A stretch of 60,703 nt of DNA from Gammaproteobacteria bacterium (lineage in GTDB: Bacteria > Pseudomonadota > Gammaproteobacteria > Steroidobacterales > Woeseiaceae): positions 1 to 60,703 of the forward strand of contig JAACFB010000016.1 of NCBI GenBank assembly GCA_009937615.1, in the 5' to 3' direction. Within the stretch, counting starts at the first letter, position 1, and each line of letters opens with the position of its first letter. A program made the position numbers and the translations under genes. Of this stretch, positions 37,444 through 45,982 are shown piece by piece. Below the pieces are notes generated by a model, which searched no databases, had not been told where the DNA came from, and saw only the letters and a program-made list of their open reading frames with translations.

Positions 37444-38934
37444 TCAGCTACAGGAAACGGTGCGGCCATCGGCCCATTGGCGCAGTGTCTTTATCTGCTC
37501 GTACATCACGACCGACAACGGCCGCGTCTGGTCTATTTCCGCGAGTATATGCTCGCTCGTCAGGGGCCGAGCCTGAGAATGCGCCGCATAAAGTGCTGCG
37601 ACGACAGCCTGTTCGATTTCGGCACCCGAAAAACCGTCTGTCGCCGCCGTGATTTTTTCCACGTCAAAGCTCTCAACCCGCTGCTGGCGTTTTGCCAAAT
37701 GTATTTCGAGGATTGTTGTGCGTGCGCTGCGGTCGGGGAGATCCACGAAAAATATTTCATCGAACCGGCCCTTGCGGACCAGTTCCGCAGGCAATGCGCT
37801 GATGTCATTTGCCGTTGCGACAACGAAAACCCGGCTTTGCTTTTCTGAGAGCCAGGCCAGGAATGATCCAAGAACCCGCTGCGTGGTGCCGGTCTCGCCA
37901 CCACGCCCGGCGATGCCTTTTTCTAATTCATCGATCCAAAGAACGCACGGCGACATCACATCCGCCGTCCGTAAGGATTCGCGCAGCTTACGCTCGGTCT
38001 CGCCGTGATACTTGTCATAAATGTTGCCGAAGTCGAGTCGCAAGAGCGGCACTCCGAATATTGCAGCCGTTGCTTTTGCCGCAAGGCTTTTGCCGCAACC
38101 CTGAACACCGAGCAGGAGGATGCCTTTTGGGACGTCGAGATGAGCTGCCTCCTCGTCGCCGCGAAATACGGATTTGCGTTGCGTAAGCCACCTCTTCAGA
38201 CGTTCCATGCCGCCGATGTCGCTGAAGCGCGCGGTGTCGTACTCGAAGTGCAATGTCCCGCCACGGTTCAACAGCGCGTACTTTGAGTCCATGACTCCGG
38301 GCAGATCGCTTTTTGTAATTGCGCCATCGACAAAGATCGCGTTGCGGGCAAGTTGCGCCGTGTCGCTGTAGGTGAGACCAGCCAGGTTATGCACGAGCAG
38401 GTCATAGGCTTTCTTGTCGGCTTTTACCCGGGAGCCCGGGTTCTCCTTGAGCCAGTCGTCAGCAACCTGCTGAATGATCTTTCGCCGCTCGGCCTCAGAC
38501 GGCATTGACATGTCGAAATGAGCGGCGAACGGTTCGAGTTCTGCAGGTAACTTCACGGTGTGGCTGATGAAAACCAGCTGTCGTGGCGTTTCCCGGTAGC
38601 GCATGGCGATATCCTTGATGAGGCGCACATGCACCGGGTCTTCAAGGAATGGGTGGAAGTCCAGCAGCACATATATACCCGGCTTCGTCACTGCGCGAAT
38701 ATGTTTCAGAACATCGGTCGGTGCGGAATTGACGGCCTGCGGTTCAAGCTCGATATCGAGCCTTTGCAGCCCGTCGGTCACGGTCCAGCGAAATAATGGC
38801 AGGTAGTGTTGACCGGCACCTGACATGACGAGTGCGCGCAACATTTCAAGTGCGCGGGTCTCGTCTCGCGTCTCGATGACAATTATCGGGATACGCGATC
38901 GCAAAATAACTTCCAGGTCGTGACGGCAGTCCAT
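37444..38934 (-). CDS. AAA+ ATPase of the Ycf46 type
   Basis: A 496-residue ATPase. The N-terminal half resembles the inactive RecA-like domain of Ycf46 proteins. The C-terminal AAA+ domain has Walker A GVQGCGKS (about residue 276), Walker B VLWIDELEKG (about 332), sensor 1 ATAND and the arginine finger RKGRFD. The frame has a TTG at 38955 overlapping the peptidase stop, but the GAGGAG ribosome binding site comes after it, so the ATG at 38932-38934 is used, with a somewhat long 13-base spacer. Translational coupling to the peptidase gene is likely. The substrate is unknown. Confidence 0.85.
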   Translation of the reverse strand: MDCRHDLEVILRSRIPIIVIETRDETRALEMLRALVMSGAGQHYLPLFRWTVTDGLQRLDIELEPQAVNSAPTDVLKHIRAVTKPGIYVLLDFHPFLEDPVHVRLIKDIAMRYRETPRQLVFISHTVKLPAELEPFAAHFDMSMPSEAERRKIIQQVADDWLKENPGSRVKADKKAYDLLVHNLAGLTYSDTAQLARNAIFVDGAITKSDLPGVMDSKYALLNRGGTLHFEYDTARFSDIGGMERLKRWLTQRKSVFRGDEEAAHLDVPKGILLLGVQGCGKSLAAKATAAIFGVPLLRLDFGNIYDKYHGETERKLRESLRTADVMSPCVLWIDELEKGIAGRGGETGTTQRVLGSFLAWLSEKQSRVFVVATANDISALPAELVRKGRFDEIFFVDLPDRSARTTILEIHLAKRQQRVESFDVEKITAATDGFSGAEIEQAVVAALYAAHSQARPLTSEHILAEIDQTRPLSVVMYEQIKTLRQWADGRTVSCS

Positions 38935-38951
38935 CGACTGAGATGTGCTCC

Positions 38952-40271
38952 TCAATTGTCGCCGCCGATAGTACGACAGCCGGGCAGTTTATCGATATGC
39001 AGTGCGGCGGGCTCGCGTCCCATCAGCTGTTTCGAGGCGCTCTGCAGTTGGTCCAGGCCTAGCGGTTCGCTGAATGCCCTAAGGGCCAGCGTGAGGTCGT
39101 CGAGCGATACGTTGCTGTCCGGACTTGCGCGCATTTCAGCATCGAGGTCAGCGAAGATCGATACCGCCAGCGCCGTTGTCGCCCCGTACGAGGTTGGTTT
39201 GCAGAGCGCGGAAGCAGATCTGGCCCATTTGGCCTGGCTCTCCATAGCAGCCCGATAGCGCGCCTGCGTAATCGTGCCGCTGCGCCTCATCAATTCGATA
39301 GAATAGTACTCGGCCAGGCCCTCGACCACCCAGTCGAAACCCTTTCGTGACTTGATGCCCAGGCCGATATGCATCAGCTCGTGCAGCAGTGGACTCGTCG
39401 CGTTTTCGCTTATCAACGGACGATCCGCATGCAGGTACAGCGACTGTGGCGCAGAGAGGCCGCCCCGCCACATGGGTTCACCGGCACTGATGATCGTAAT
39501 GCGAGTGGGCAGGTCGGTTAACAACCTGGCAAGTTCCGGAAGGGTCCAGTTCAGCAGTGCCAGTATTTCCATGCGCCTGATCGAGTGATTGACGGGCCCC
39601 GCGACAACGACCTGCGAACCCGCGATCAATTCGCGGCGAACACCTATCTCGCCCATAACGATCCACCCGGAGGGCTGGTCGAAGCGGCGTTCAGGATTAT
39701 TCACGGGCAAAAGCCGGTCTCTACCGGGATATTGCGTAACGACCGACCAGCCGGACGGCAGGTCAAACGCCAGTTTGGTGTTGCTGTATGCGCCTTGAAC
39801 CGCACGCGTCGCTGCGCGCGGAATCGCATCCTCAGCACGGAACAGCGCCCACTTCGGGGCGATCCATGCGTCGAAACCGTCGTTGTTACGCATGTGCTTG
39901 ATTTTGACGCGCCAGCTCATCGTGCCGCCCGCGGCGGGCGGGCGCCATCGGACCCCGGTTTCGCTTGCTTCGAGGGAGCCCTGCGCCCGTACGTCAGATA
40001 TGCGCGAGTCCAGCGACATGCGCACTTCCCGAAGCAGTGATTGGGATTGGCGCAGTCTGAGCTCGACTTCGACGATATCCTGACTCGGATCCGGTCGCAG
40101 CGTGTACACGATACCGTAGCTCTGTGCATCATCAGAGGCTGAAGTCCCTTCCTCGCTCGTTGCGGAGGCGGTACACACGGCTAGAATCAGCAGCAAGCCC
40201 GCTAAAAGCGGGCGGCCGATGCCGCGCAAATTCGAGAAATGCCGGATACACAAAGCTGAGATACAGTTCAT
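38952..40271 (-). CDS. Exported gluzincin metallopeptidase
   Basis: A 439-residue protein with an N-terminal hydrophobic signal segment (PLLAGLLLILAVCTASA) and a C-terminal zinc peptidase motif HELMH (residues 297-301) followed by VVEGLAEYY, with glutamates at 317 and 321. The pattern resembles M1/M61-like peptidases, though the spacing is not exactly the M1 one. The N-terminal half may be beta-rich. It is the first gene of the minus-strand block and directly precedes the AAA+ gene, so a functional link between a periplasmic peptidase and a cytosolic ATPase would be indirect. Confidence 0.75.
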   Translation of the reverse strand: MNCISALCIRHFSNLRGIGRPLLAGLLLILAVCTASATSEEGTSASDDAQSYGIVYTLRPDPSQDIVEVELRLRQSQSLLREVRMSLDSRISDVRAQGSLEASETGVRWRPPAAGGTMSWRVKIKHMRNNDGFDAWIAPKWALFRAEDAIPRAATRAVQGAYSNTKLAFDLPSGWSVVTQYPGRDRLLPVNNPERRFDQPSGWIVMGEIGVRRELIAGSQVVVAGPVNHSIRRMEILALLNWTLPELARLLTDLPTRITIISAGEPMWRGGLSAPQSLYLHADRPLISENATSPLLHELMHIGLGIKSRKGFDWVVEGLAEYYSIELMRRSGTITQARYRAAMESQAKWARSASALCKPTSYGATTALAVSIFADLDAEMRASPDSNVSLDDLTLALRAFSEPLGLDQLQSASKQLMGREPAALHIDKLPGCRTIGGDN

Positions 40272-40329
40272 ACGATTATTTCGTTACGTCGCGTAATGTG
40301 AGCGTATTGCATTGATAGGGGCGAAACCA

Positions 40330-40803
40330 ATGATATCGCAGCGAGCCGCCATGTTCCGAAAGCTTATCCTGCCGGTATTGCTTGCAGTCGTGTTACCGGC
40401 CTGCGCTGTGCAGGCGCCTGATGCAAATCGTGAATCATCAGTAGTTGGTGAGCGCGCTGCCGCGGTTGCTCTGGAGCAGCTGGGCGTCCCTTATCGATAT
40501 GGCGGGAGCGCGCCAAGCGGCTTCGATTGCAGTGGCTTGGTGCAGTTCGCCTATCGGTCAGCCGGAAAGCCGGTACCACGAACTACAAAGGCATTGTGGG
40601 AGCATGTTCAGAACGTTGACCGAAACCGGTTACGGACTGGCGACCTTCTGTTTTTCAAGATCGACGGCAGAATGTCCCATGTCGGACTTTATATCGGTGA
40701 AAACCGCTTCGTGCACGCACCTGCGACCGGGCGGGTTGTATCGATTGAAAGCCTCGGATCGCCTTTTTACAGCGCCGCGCTTATTCGTGCAGGCCGTCCA
40801 TAA
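40330..40803 (+). CDS. NlpC/P60 family lipoprotein
   Basis: A 157-residue cell-wall hydrolase. Lipobox LPAC follows the hydrophobic signal, then VPYRYGGSAPSGFDCSGLVQFAY (catalytic Cys), MSHVGLYIGENRFVHAP (catalytic His) and the third polar residue after it. It cleaves peptidoglycan peptides. I chose the ATG at 40330, with AGGGG eight bases upstream. A TTG at 40312 and an ATG at 40351 are alternatives. It is divergent from the peptidase gene. Confidence 0.9.
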   Translation: MISQRAAMFRKLILPVLLAVVLPACAVQAPDANRESSVVGERAAAVALEQLGVPYRYGGSAPSGFDCSGLVQFAYRSAGKPVPRTTKALWEHVQNVDRNRLRTGDLLFFKIDGRMSHVGLYIGENRFVHAPATGRVVSIESLGSPFYSAALIRAGRP

Positions 40804-40831
40804 GAGAGTTTCGGATCGGCTGTCCGGTTTC

Positions 40832-41506
40832 TCAGGCGGCTTCGTTGACGATGAAAGACTGTAATTGTCCCGCCAGGTTCTTGCAGGCTCGGCTCTGAGT
40901 TCGGGCGATGAGTGGGACCGGTATGACTAGCGCGGGCAGAAAAGACGTTCCGCTGACGTCGGTGGATACGGTGCCGGCGGACTCGAGGCCTTCGAGGTCC
41001 CAGACCGAGGCATTGTAGTCCGCGTCATTTTGCCACCAGGCAAAGCCAAAACAGCCGCCGCCGCCCGGTCCGGCGGCACACGACAGGCTGCCGCCACCGG
41101 CGACGCGCTCCGTATCACCATCCAGCCAAATGATGTAGCGGACACCCTGCTGGGCGATCTGCTCGGCAACGCCGGGCCGCTGCATCAGCTTGGGCAGGTT
41201 CTTGGTTTCGGCGGGGGCGGTACGTGGCTCAAACCAGGGAAACAGAGAGTCCACGAACTGACGGTGAGGAATAACGCGTAGCCCTTTCGATCCTCTTGAG
41301 AGCGCGTTCTCGATGCAGTTGATGTAGTCCTCTTCGGTTTCGTTTCCGAGGTGATAGCTTTTCGCCATTATTACGACAGATTCACCCTCGTTGATGCCGG
41401 TCATCCCTTCGCGCGCATCCTCTACCCGGGACGTGATACATCCGCCTAACGCCAGTCCGAGCAAGATAATCAGTTGTATTCGAATCACGTCTCTAGCCTG
41501 TTGCAT
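40832..41506 (-). CDS. Unknown lipoprotein with Gly/Cys-rich insert
   Basis: A 224-residue lipoprotein (lipobox LGGC). The mature protein has a mixed region (EGESVVIMAKSYHLGNETEEDY), then YIIWLDGDTERVAG followed by SLSCAAGPGGGGCFGFAWWQND, a Gly-rich insert flanked by two Cys that could form a disulfide. No family recognised. It starts four bases after the stop of the lipoprotein gene upstream and is surely co-transcribed with it. Confidence 0.75.
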   Translation of the reverse strand: MQQARDVIRIQLIILLGLALGGCITSRVEDAREGMTGINEGESVVIMAKSYHLGNETEEDYINCIENALSRGSKGLRVIPHRQFVDSLFPWFEPRTAPAETKNLPKLMQRPGVAEQIAQQGVRYIIWLDGDTERVAGGGSLSCAAGPGGGGCFGFAWWQNDADYNASVWDLEGLESAGTVSTDVSGTSFLPALVIPVPLIARTQSRACKNLAGQLQSFIVNEAA

Positions 41507-41510
41507 CGAT

Positions 41511-42194
41511 CTATTCCTCGACGATTGTTGCCTGCACGTCGTCCTCAGCCGCTGCAGCCGGCGGTACTTCTATGGCGGGTGCCGCTGCAGGTGTCTCCCG
41601 GTCAGCCATCGCACTTATTCCGGTCGTGGCATCGAGTTTCATGATGATCAGGGCGGCCGCGTCACGCATTGCAAGGATAGCCGCCCTCTTCAGTGCCTCG
41701 GAGTTGCTCAGCGACTCTGTCTCGCTCTTTCCATAAGCGCTCACCGGCCAGTTAGACACCAACGTTCCCTCTGCGTCATAGACTCTCAGCCGGTAGCGGA
41801 CCCAAACGGCAAACGACTCAGAATTACTTTGATTCGGGACCGCAAACTCGAACGCGTCAATGCTCGGTTCGATAAGCGCATCAATGTCGAGCAATTGGGG
41901 GTCGTCATCAGGGTTCAGGACCGTAACTTTCTCGAACATGAAGCCGAACAACTGTGTAAACAAGGCAGCGTTGGCGTTACCCAGGTCAATCGTCCATTCA
42001 GAACGCCCGTAAACCTCTTCTTCATGCACAAAACTTTGAAAGTTGGGCGGCATGCGCAAACCGATCGACACGGGCATCTTTTCGGTCAGTGGCCTTGGGA
42101 TCGTCGGGGTTTGCAGCGTTACGTTCGACGAACATCCAACCAGCGTTGCCGCGAGGAGTAAGCCTGTCAGCGCTATGCGAGCCTTCAAAATCAA
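41511..42194 (-). CDS. Unknown lipoprotein
   Basis: A 227-residue lipoprotein (lipobox LVGC) starting at TTG; a second TTG at 42188 is possible. The mature part has alternating hydrophobic segments (PVSIGLRMPPNFQSFVHEEEVYGRSEW, SFAVWVRYRLRVYDAEGTLVSNWPV) that could pack as an outer-membrane-associated beta fold, and an Ala/Pro-rich acidic C-terminal tail. No family recognised. It forms a two-gene unit with the lipoprotein downstream. Confidence 0.75.
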   Translation of the reverse strand: MILKARIALTGLLLAATLVGCSSNVTLQTPTIPRPLTEKMPVSIGLRMPPNFQSFVHEEEVYGRSEWTIDLGNANAALFTQLFGFMFEKVTVLNPDDDPQLLDIDALIEPSIDAFEFAVPNQSNSESFAVWVRYRLRVYDAEGTLVSNWPVSAYGKSETESLSNSEALKRAAILAMRDAAALIIMKLDATTGISAMADRETPAAAPAIEVPPAAAAEDDVQATIVEE

Positions 42195-42406
42195 GTTGTC
42201 GTATCCGGCATCATCTCTGGTATTGCGGTCCCTATATCAGAGCCTCCAACAACGCCAGAGTTCCGCCCTGTTAAAGCGAATGTGGTCTTCTGTCACTGTA
42301 GTGCGCCAACGCGCTCAGTTCAATATGCCCGTGTTGGACGGCAGCAGTCTAGAGCCGGTGTAGAATCGACACCAGGGGGAGCGTTCGCTGCTTGTGACAT
42401 AGACTT

Positions 42407-43159
42407 ATGCCGAGACCAAAAATTCTTGTATTTCAGCATGTTCCCTATGAACCTTTAGGTACTCTCGATTCCTTGCTCAAGGAATCCGGCTTTCGTATTC
42501 GCTACGTGAACTTCGGGCGTAACCCGCGACTGCGTCCGTCGCTGGATCGATACGCGGCATTGATCGTGCTCGGTGGCCCGATGAATTGCGAGCAAATATC
42601 GTCTCATCCGAACCTGATCACTGAAACCGACATCATTCGTGAGGCAGTTGCAAGAGGCATGTCCGTACTTGGCATCTGCTTGGGTGCGCAACTGTTGGCA
42701 AAAGCGCTGGGAGGCACGGTGTCCCGGAACACGATAAGGGAGATTGGCTGGTACGACGTCGACCTGACAAGTGCCGGTGCCGATGATCCCGTCTTGTCGG
42801 CTTTTGCGCCGCGGCAGCAGGTCTTTCAATGGCACGAAGACGGGATTGGCCTCCCGCCGGGCGCCGAACTGTTGGCGAGCTCGCCGGTAAGCGACGTCCA
42901 GGCTTTTCGACATGGCGAGCATGCATACGGGTTTCAGTTCCACCTCGAGGTAGATCGGTCGCTCATCGAGCGCTGGTTGGCGGTTCCGGAAAATCGCATT
43001 GTCCTGGCGGAGGAGCGGGGGCGAGTTGATCCTGCCGTCATCATTGCCGAGACGGCCGAACGCATAGATGCTCTCCAGTCGCTGAGTCGACAAACGTTCT
43101 CGCGTTGGATCGCTCGTTTCGACGTCAGTCCACGACGGCTGAAGCTGCCATCACGATAG
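42407..43159 (+). CDS. Class I glutamine amidotransferase-like protein
   Basis: A 250-residue cytosolic protein with the nucleophile elbow GICLGAQLLAKALGG and the catalytic FQFHLEVD region. It is a stand-alone GATase1 domain of the kind annotated as GMP synthase-like. The partner synthetase, if any, is not adjacent. Its last nine bases overlap the convergent SrkA gene. Confidence 0.88.
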   Translation: MPRPKILVFQHVPYEPLGTLDSLLKESGFRIRYVNFGRNPRLRPSLDRYAALIVLGGPMNCEQISSHPNLITETDIIREAVARGMSVLGICLGAQLLAKALGGTVSRNTIREIGWYDVDLTSAGADDPVLSAFAPRQQVFQWHEDGIGLPPGAELLASSPVSDVQAFRHGEHAYGFQFHLEVDRSLIERWLAVPENRIVLAEERGRVDPAVIIAETAERIDALQSLSRQTFSRWIARFDVSPRRLKLPSR

Positions 43160-44143
43160 CGGCGGTTCCTGCATCAACGCGATCTGCTCGCGCAGGGCGA
43201 GCACGTGGTCGTCCCAATAACGCCGCGAAGAGAACCACGGGAAAGCGACCTGGAATGCCGGGTCTTCCCAGCGTCGCGCCAGCCAGGCTGCATAGTGCAT
43301 GATGCGCAAGCTGCGCAGCGCCTCGATCAAGTGCAGTTCCCTGGCGTCAAAACGGCGGAACTCTTCATAACCTTCCAGCAACGCTGTCAGCTGAGGAGCC
43401 TGCTCAGCCGAGTCGCCGGAAAGAAACATCCAGAGGTCCTGGACGGCCGGCCCGGTACGCGTGTCGTCAAGATCAACGATATGGATCTGGTCCGACGCAA
43501 CCAGTACGTTGCCGGGATGAAAATCGGCATGAATTCTCAATTGGCCGAACCTGCCGGCTCGATGGAAACAATTCTCGGCCTCGTCAAGTACCAGCTCGGT
43601 CACGCTCTCATACGCGGGCTGCAGCTCGAAAGGTATGTAATCATTCTCGAGCAGAAAATCACGTGACGCGGTGCCGTAACTGTCGATATCGACGGTCGGC
43701 CGCTCGCAGAAGCTGCGAATCGCGCCGATCAGATGAATGCGGGCAATAAGGCGGCCCAGCTGGGCCAGTAGGCTAAAATTATCGAGATCCGGCGCGCGGC
43801 CGCCGCGGCACGGGTAAACCGCAAATCGGAACTGGCCGGCAGTGTGGAGGGTCTGCTGGCCATGGGTGAGTGGGGCGACGACCGGCAGTTCTGCGGCAGC
43901 GAGTTCCAGGGAGAAGTCATGCTCCTCGAGAATCGCCGCATCGCTCCAACGATCCGGGCGATAAAATTTGACCACAACAGGTGACTGGTCTTCGATACCG
44001 ACTTGGTATACACGGTTTTCATAGCTGTTCAGTGCAAGGAACCGACCATCGCATCGATATGAAAGATGCTCGAGAGCCGAGAAGATCTGATCGGGCTGCA
44101 AGTTCGCATAGGCGAGGGTTGCATTATCATCGGCATCAGTCAT
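43151..44143 (-). CDS. srkA: Stress response serine/threonine kinase SrkA (YihE)
   Basis: A 330-residue atypical kinase with an APH-like fold. SALEHLSYRCDGRFLALNSYENRVYQVG at the N-terminus, HADFHPGNVLV (catalytic loop) and IVDLDDTRTGP (metal-binding Asp) are characteristic. SrkA counteracts toxin-related and ROS-linked death in E. coli. It is the only protein kinase seen in the window, so it is a candidate source of phospho-Thr for the FHA proteins, but nothing directly links them. Confidence 0.92.
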   Translation of the reverse strand: MTDADDNATLAYANLQPDQIFSALEHLSYRCDGRFLALNSYENRVYQVGIEDQSPVVVKFYRPDRWSDAAILEEHDFSLELAAAELPVVAPLTHGQQTLHTAGQFRFAVYPCRGGRAPDLDNFSLLAQLGRLIARIHLIGAIRSFCERPTVDIDSYGTASRDFLLENDYIPFELQPAYESVTELVLDEAENCFHRAGRFGQLRIHADFHPGNVLVASDQIHIVDLDDTRTGPAVQDLWMFLSGDSAEQAPQLTALLEGYEEFRRFDARELHLIEALRSLRIMHYAAWLARRWEDPAFQVAFPWFSSRRYWDDHVLALREQIALMQEPPLS

Positions 44144-44247
44144 GAATCTGGGACTCGAATTGGCGCGGAGGGTAGACCGGCAGACCGCATCTTGCGGGCA
44201 AGTCGTCGTAGAGGCAACATGCCGTCCTGCAATCGAAGGTTAATCGT

Positions 44248-45189
44248 ATGCGTTACAGGGTCGGGTGGTCAGATCGACGATGGGTTTTCTGGGCTCTTTG
44301 CGGCTTCGCCGCCGCAGGCTGCGGGTCGGGCGGTGTCGGTTCCGATGAGCCGGGGGCATACGAAACGGAAATCGAGCAGTGGCGGGCGGAGCGGCTGGAG
44401 CTATTGAAGGGGCCGGACGGCTACTTGAATCTGGCCGGCCTATTCTGGCTGCAGAGTGGCGCCAGTACACTCGGTTCAGCTGCCGACAACACTATCGTAT
44501 TGCCACATAAAGCCGCACCGCGCGTCGGCGAATTGCAGGTGTCCGAAGCTGGCGTAGTCATGGTGGCTGAGCCGGGCGTCGACGTCAGATTCGATGGAAT
44601 TCCTGTGCGGTCAATTCTAATGTCAGATGATACGACAGAGTACCCGGTGAAAATAACGCACGGCGCGCTTGGTTGGTCGGTGATCAAGCGCGCAGATCGG
44701 TTCGCACTGCGGTTGCGCGACTTCGAGCATCCCGCTATCGAAACTTTTCCAGCATTAGAATACTACCCGGTCAATCGGAAGCTGCGAGTCTCAGCCAGAT
44801 TCGAGCAGTATCCGGAACCCAAGCTTCTGAATGTGGATACCGTCATCGAAGGACTTGGCTGGCAACCGGAGTCGCCCGGCGTGGTGGTGTTTGAAATCGA
44901 TGGGCAGGACTTCAAATTGGAGGCGTACGCCTCCGGGAATGAGCTTTTCTTTGTTTTTGGTGACCAGACAAGCGGCCGGGAAACTTATCCTGCGGGTCGT
45001 TTCCTGTATGCAGACCGTCCGGCAGACGGCACCGACACCATTCTCGACTTCAATCGAGCCTATAACCCACCGTGCGCGTTCAACGATTTTGCGACCTGCC
45101 CGGTTGCGTCACCTCAGAACCGTCTCGCGACGCGGATTGAAGCTGGCGAGAAGTTCGACCCTGCGGTTCACCATACCCCGGGGATTTGA
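44248..45189 (+). CDS. DUF1684 lipoprotein
   Basis: A 313-residue protein with lipobox AAGC. The DUF1684 features are EIEQWRAERLELLKGPDGYLNLAGLFWL near the N-terminus and NRAYNPPCAFNDFATCPVASPQNRL near the end. Function unknown. It follows the divergent srkA after about 100 bases and ends 34 bases from a convergent GNAT gene. Confidence 0.88.
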   Translation: MRYRVGWSDRRWVFWALCGFAAAGCGSGGVGSDEPGAYETEIEQWRAERLELLKGPDGYLNLAGLFWLQSGASTLGSAADNTIVLPHKAAPRVGELQVSEAGVVMVAEPGVDVRFDGIPVRSILMSDDTTEYPVKITHGALGWSVIKRADRFALRLRDFEHPAIETFPALEYYPVNRKLRVSARFEQYPEPKLLNVDTVIEGLGWQPESPGVVVFEIDGQDFKLEAYASGNELFFVFGDQTSGRETYPAGRFLYADRPADGTDTILDFNRAYNPPCAFNDFATCPVASPQNRLATRIEAGEKFDPAVHHTPGI

Positions 45190-45223
45190 CCTGGATGACC
45201 GGGTTGCCGGACGGCGGGCCGGG

Positions 45224-45712
45224 CTACAGAGGCTTGACCAACAGGGCCACTTCTTTGTCGCCGCCCTCCGATAACAGGGTCCCTGCTTGCTCAAAGCCCA
45301 GCCTGGCATGGAACTGCATCGAATCTTCGTTCGGCGGTTTGAGATTCACTTCGCAGGTCATGAGTGAACATTCGCCGCGCTGTGAACTCGCAAAATCATC
45401 GTAAAGCCGGGAAGCCAGCCCTTTGCGCCGGAATGCCGGCGCTACTGCAACCCGGTCGACGTAAGCAAAGTCTTTATAGTGTTTGCAAAACCAGCGGTAG
45501 TTTGGGCTTTGATATCTGCTACCCGGGCGCATTCCGATTAGAAAAGCGACGGCGTGACCGCTCGCCCGGATCACCTTAAAGTAATCTGCGTTATGCGCAA
45601 ACCAATGCATTTTAGCCAGATCAATACGGCCCACATGCGGCACTTCCGACTCATTCAATTCGAGGATCGTGGAAAGTTCGGAGGACTGGATGCCGGTGAT
45701 CTCAAACATCAT
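45224..45712 (-). CDS. GNAT-family N-acetyltransferase
   Basis: A 162-residue protein with the acetyl-CoA loop VAVAPAFRRKGLASRLYDDF and a usual GNAT C-terminus (NEDSMQFHARLGFEQAG). The N-terminus starts with two Met codons. The substrate is unknown. Confidence 0.88.
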   Translation of the reverse strand: MMFEITGIQSSELSTILELNESEVPHVGRIDLAKMHWFAHNADYFKVIRASGHAVAFLIGMRPGSRYQSPNYRWFCKHYKDFAYVDRVAVAPAFRRKGLASRLYDDFASSQRGECSLMTCEVNLKPPNEDSMQFHARLGFEQAGTLLSEGGDKEVALLVKPL

Positions 45713-45982
45713 GCACCAGTTTAGGCGTGATCAAGACCGTATGCCAATTGACAGGCCGACTCGCGCTGCCATCCTGACGTCATCGCGGCTCTTGAGCTCC
45801 TGCCTCCTTGCTCGCAAAGCGATCGGGACATTGCGTATACTTGAGCCACGACGGCAATCGACACAGTTCGGCAAACACAATCAACTCGTCGACTTTGCAA
45901 CGTTAGTCGCCTAAGTCCTGGAAACCCGTACTCTCGGTGGGCGCAGTTCGCTAATGTAAACAAATTGAAGGATCCCAGTCAT

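Noticed and set aside
45713..45982. Frames on both strands between the GNAT and large lipoprotein genes.
   Set aside because: Short, overlapping and without a ribosome binding site or protein motif.
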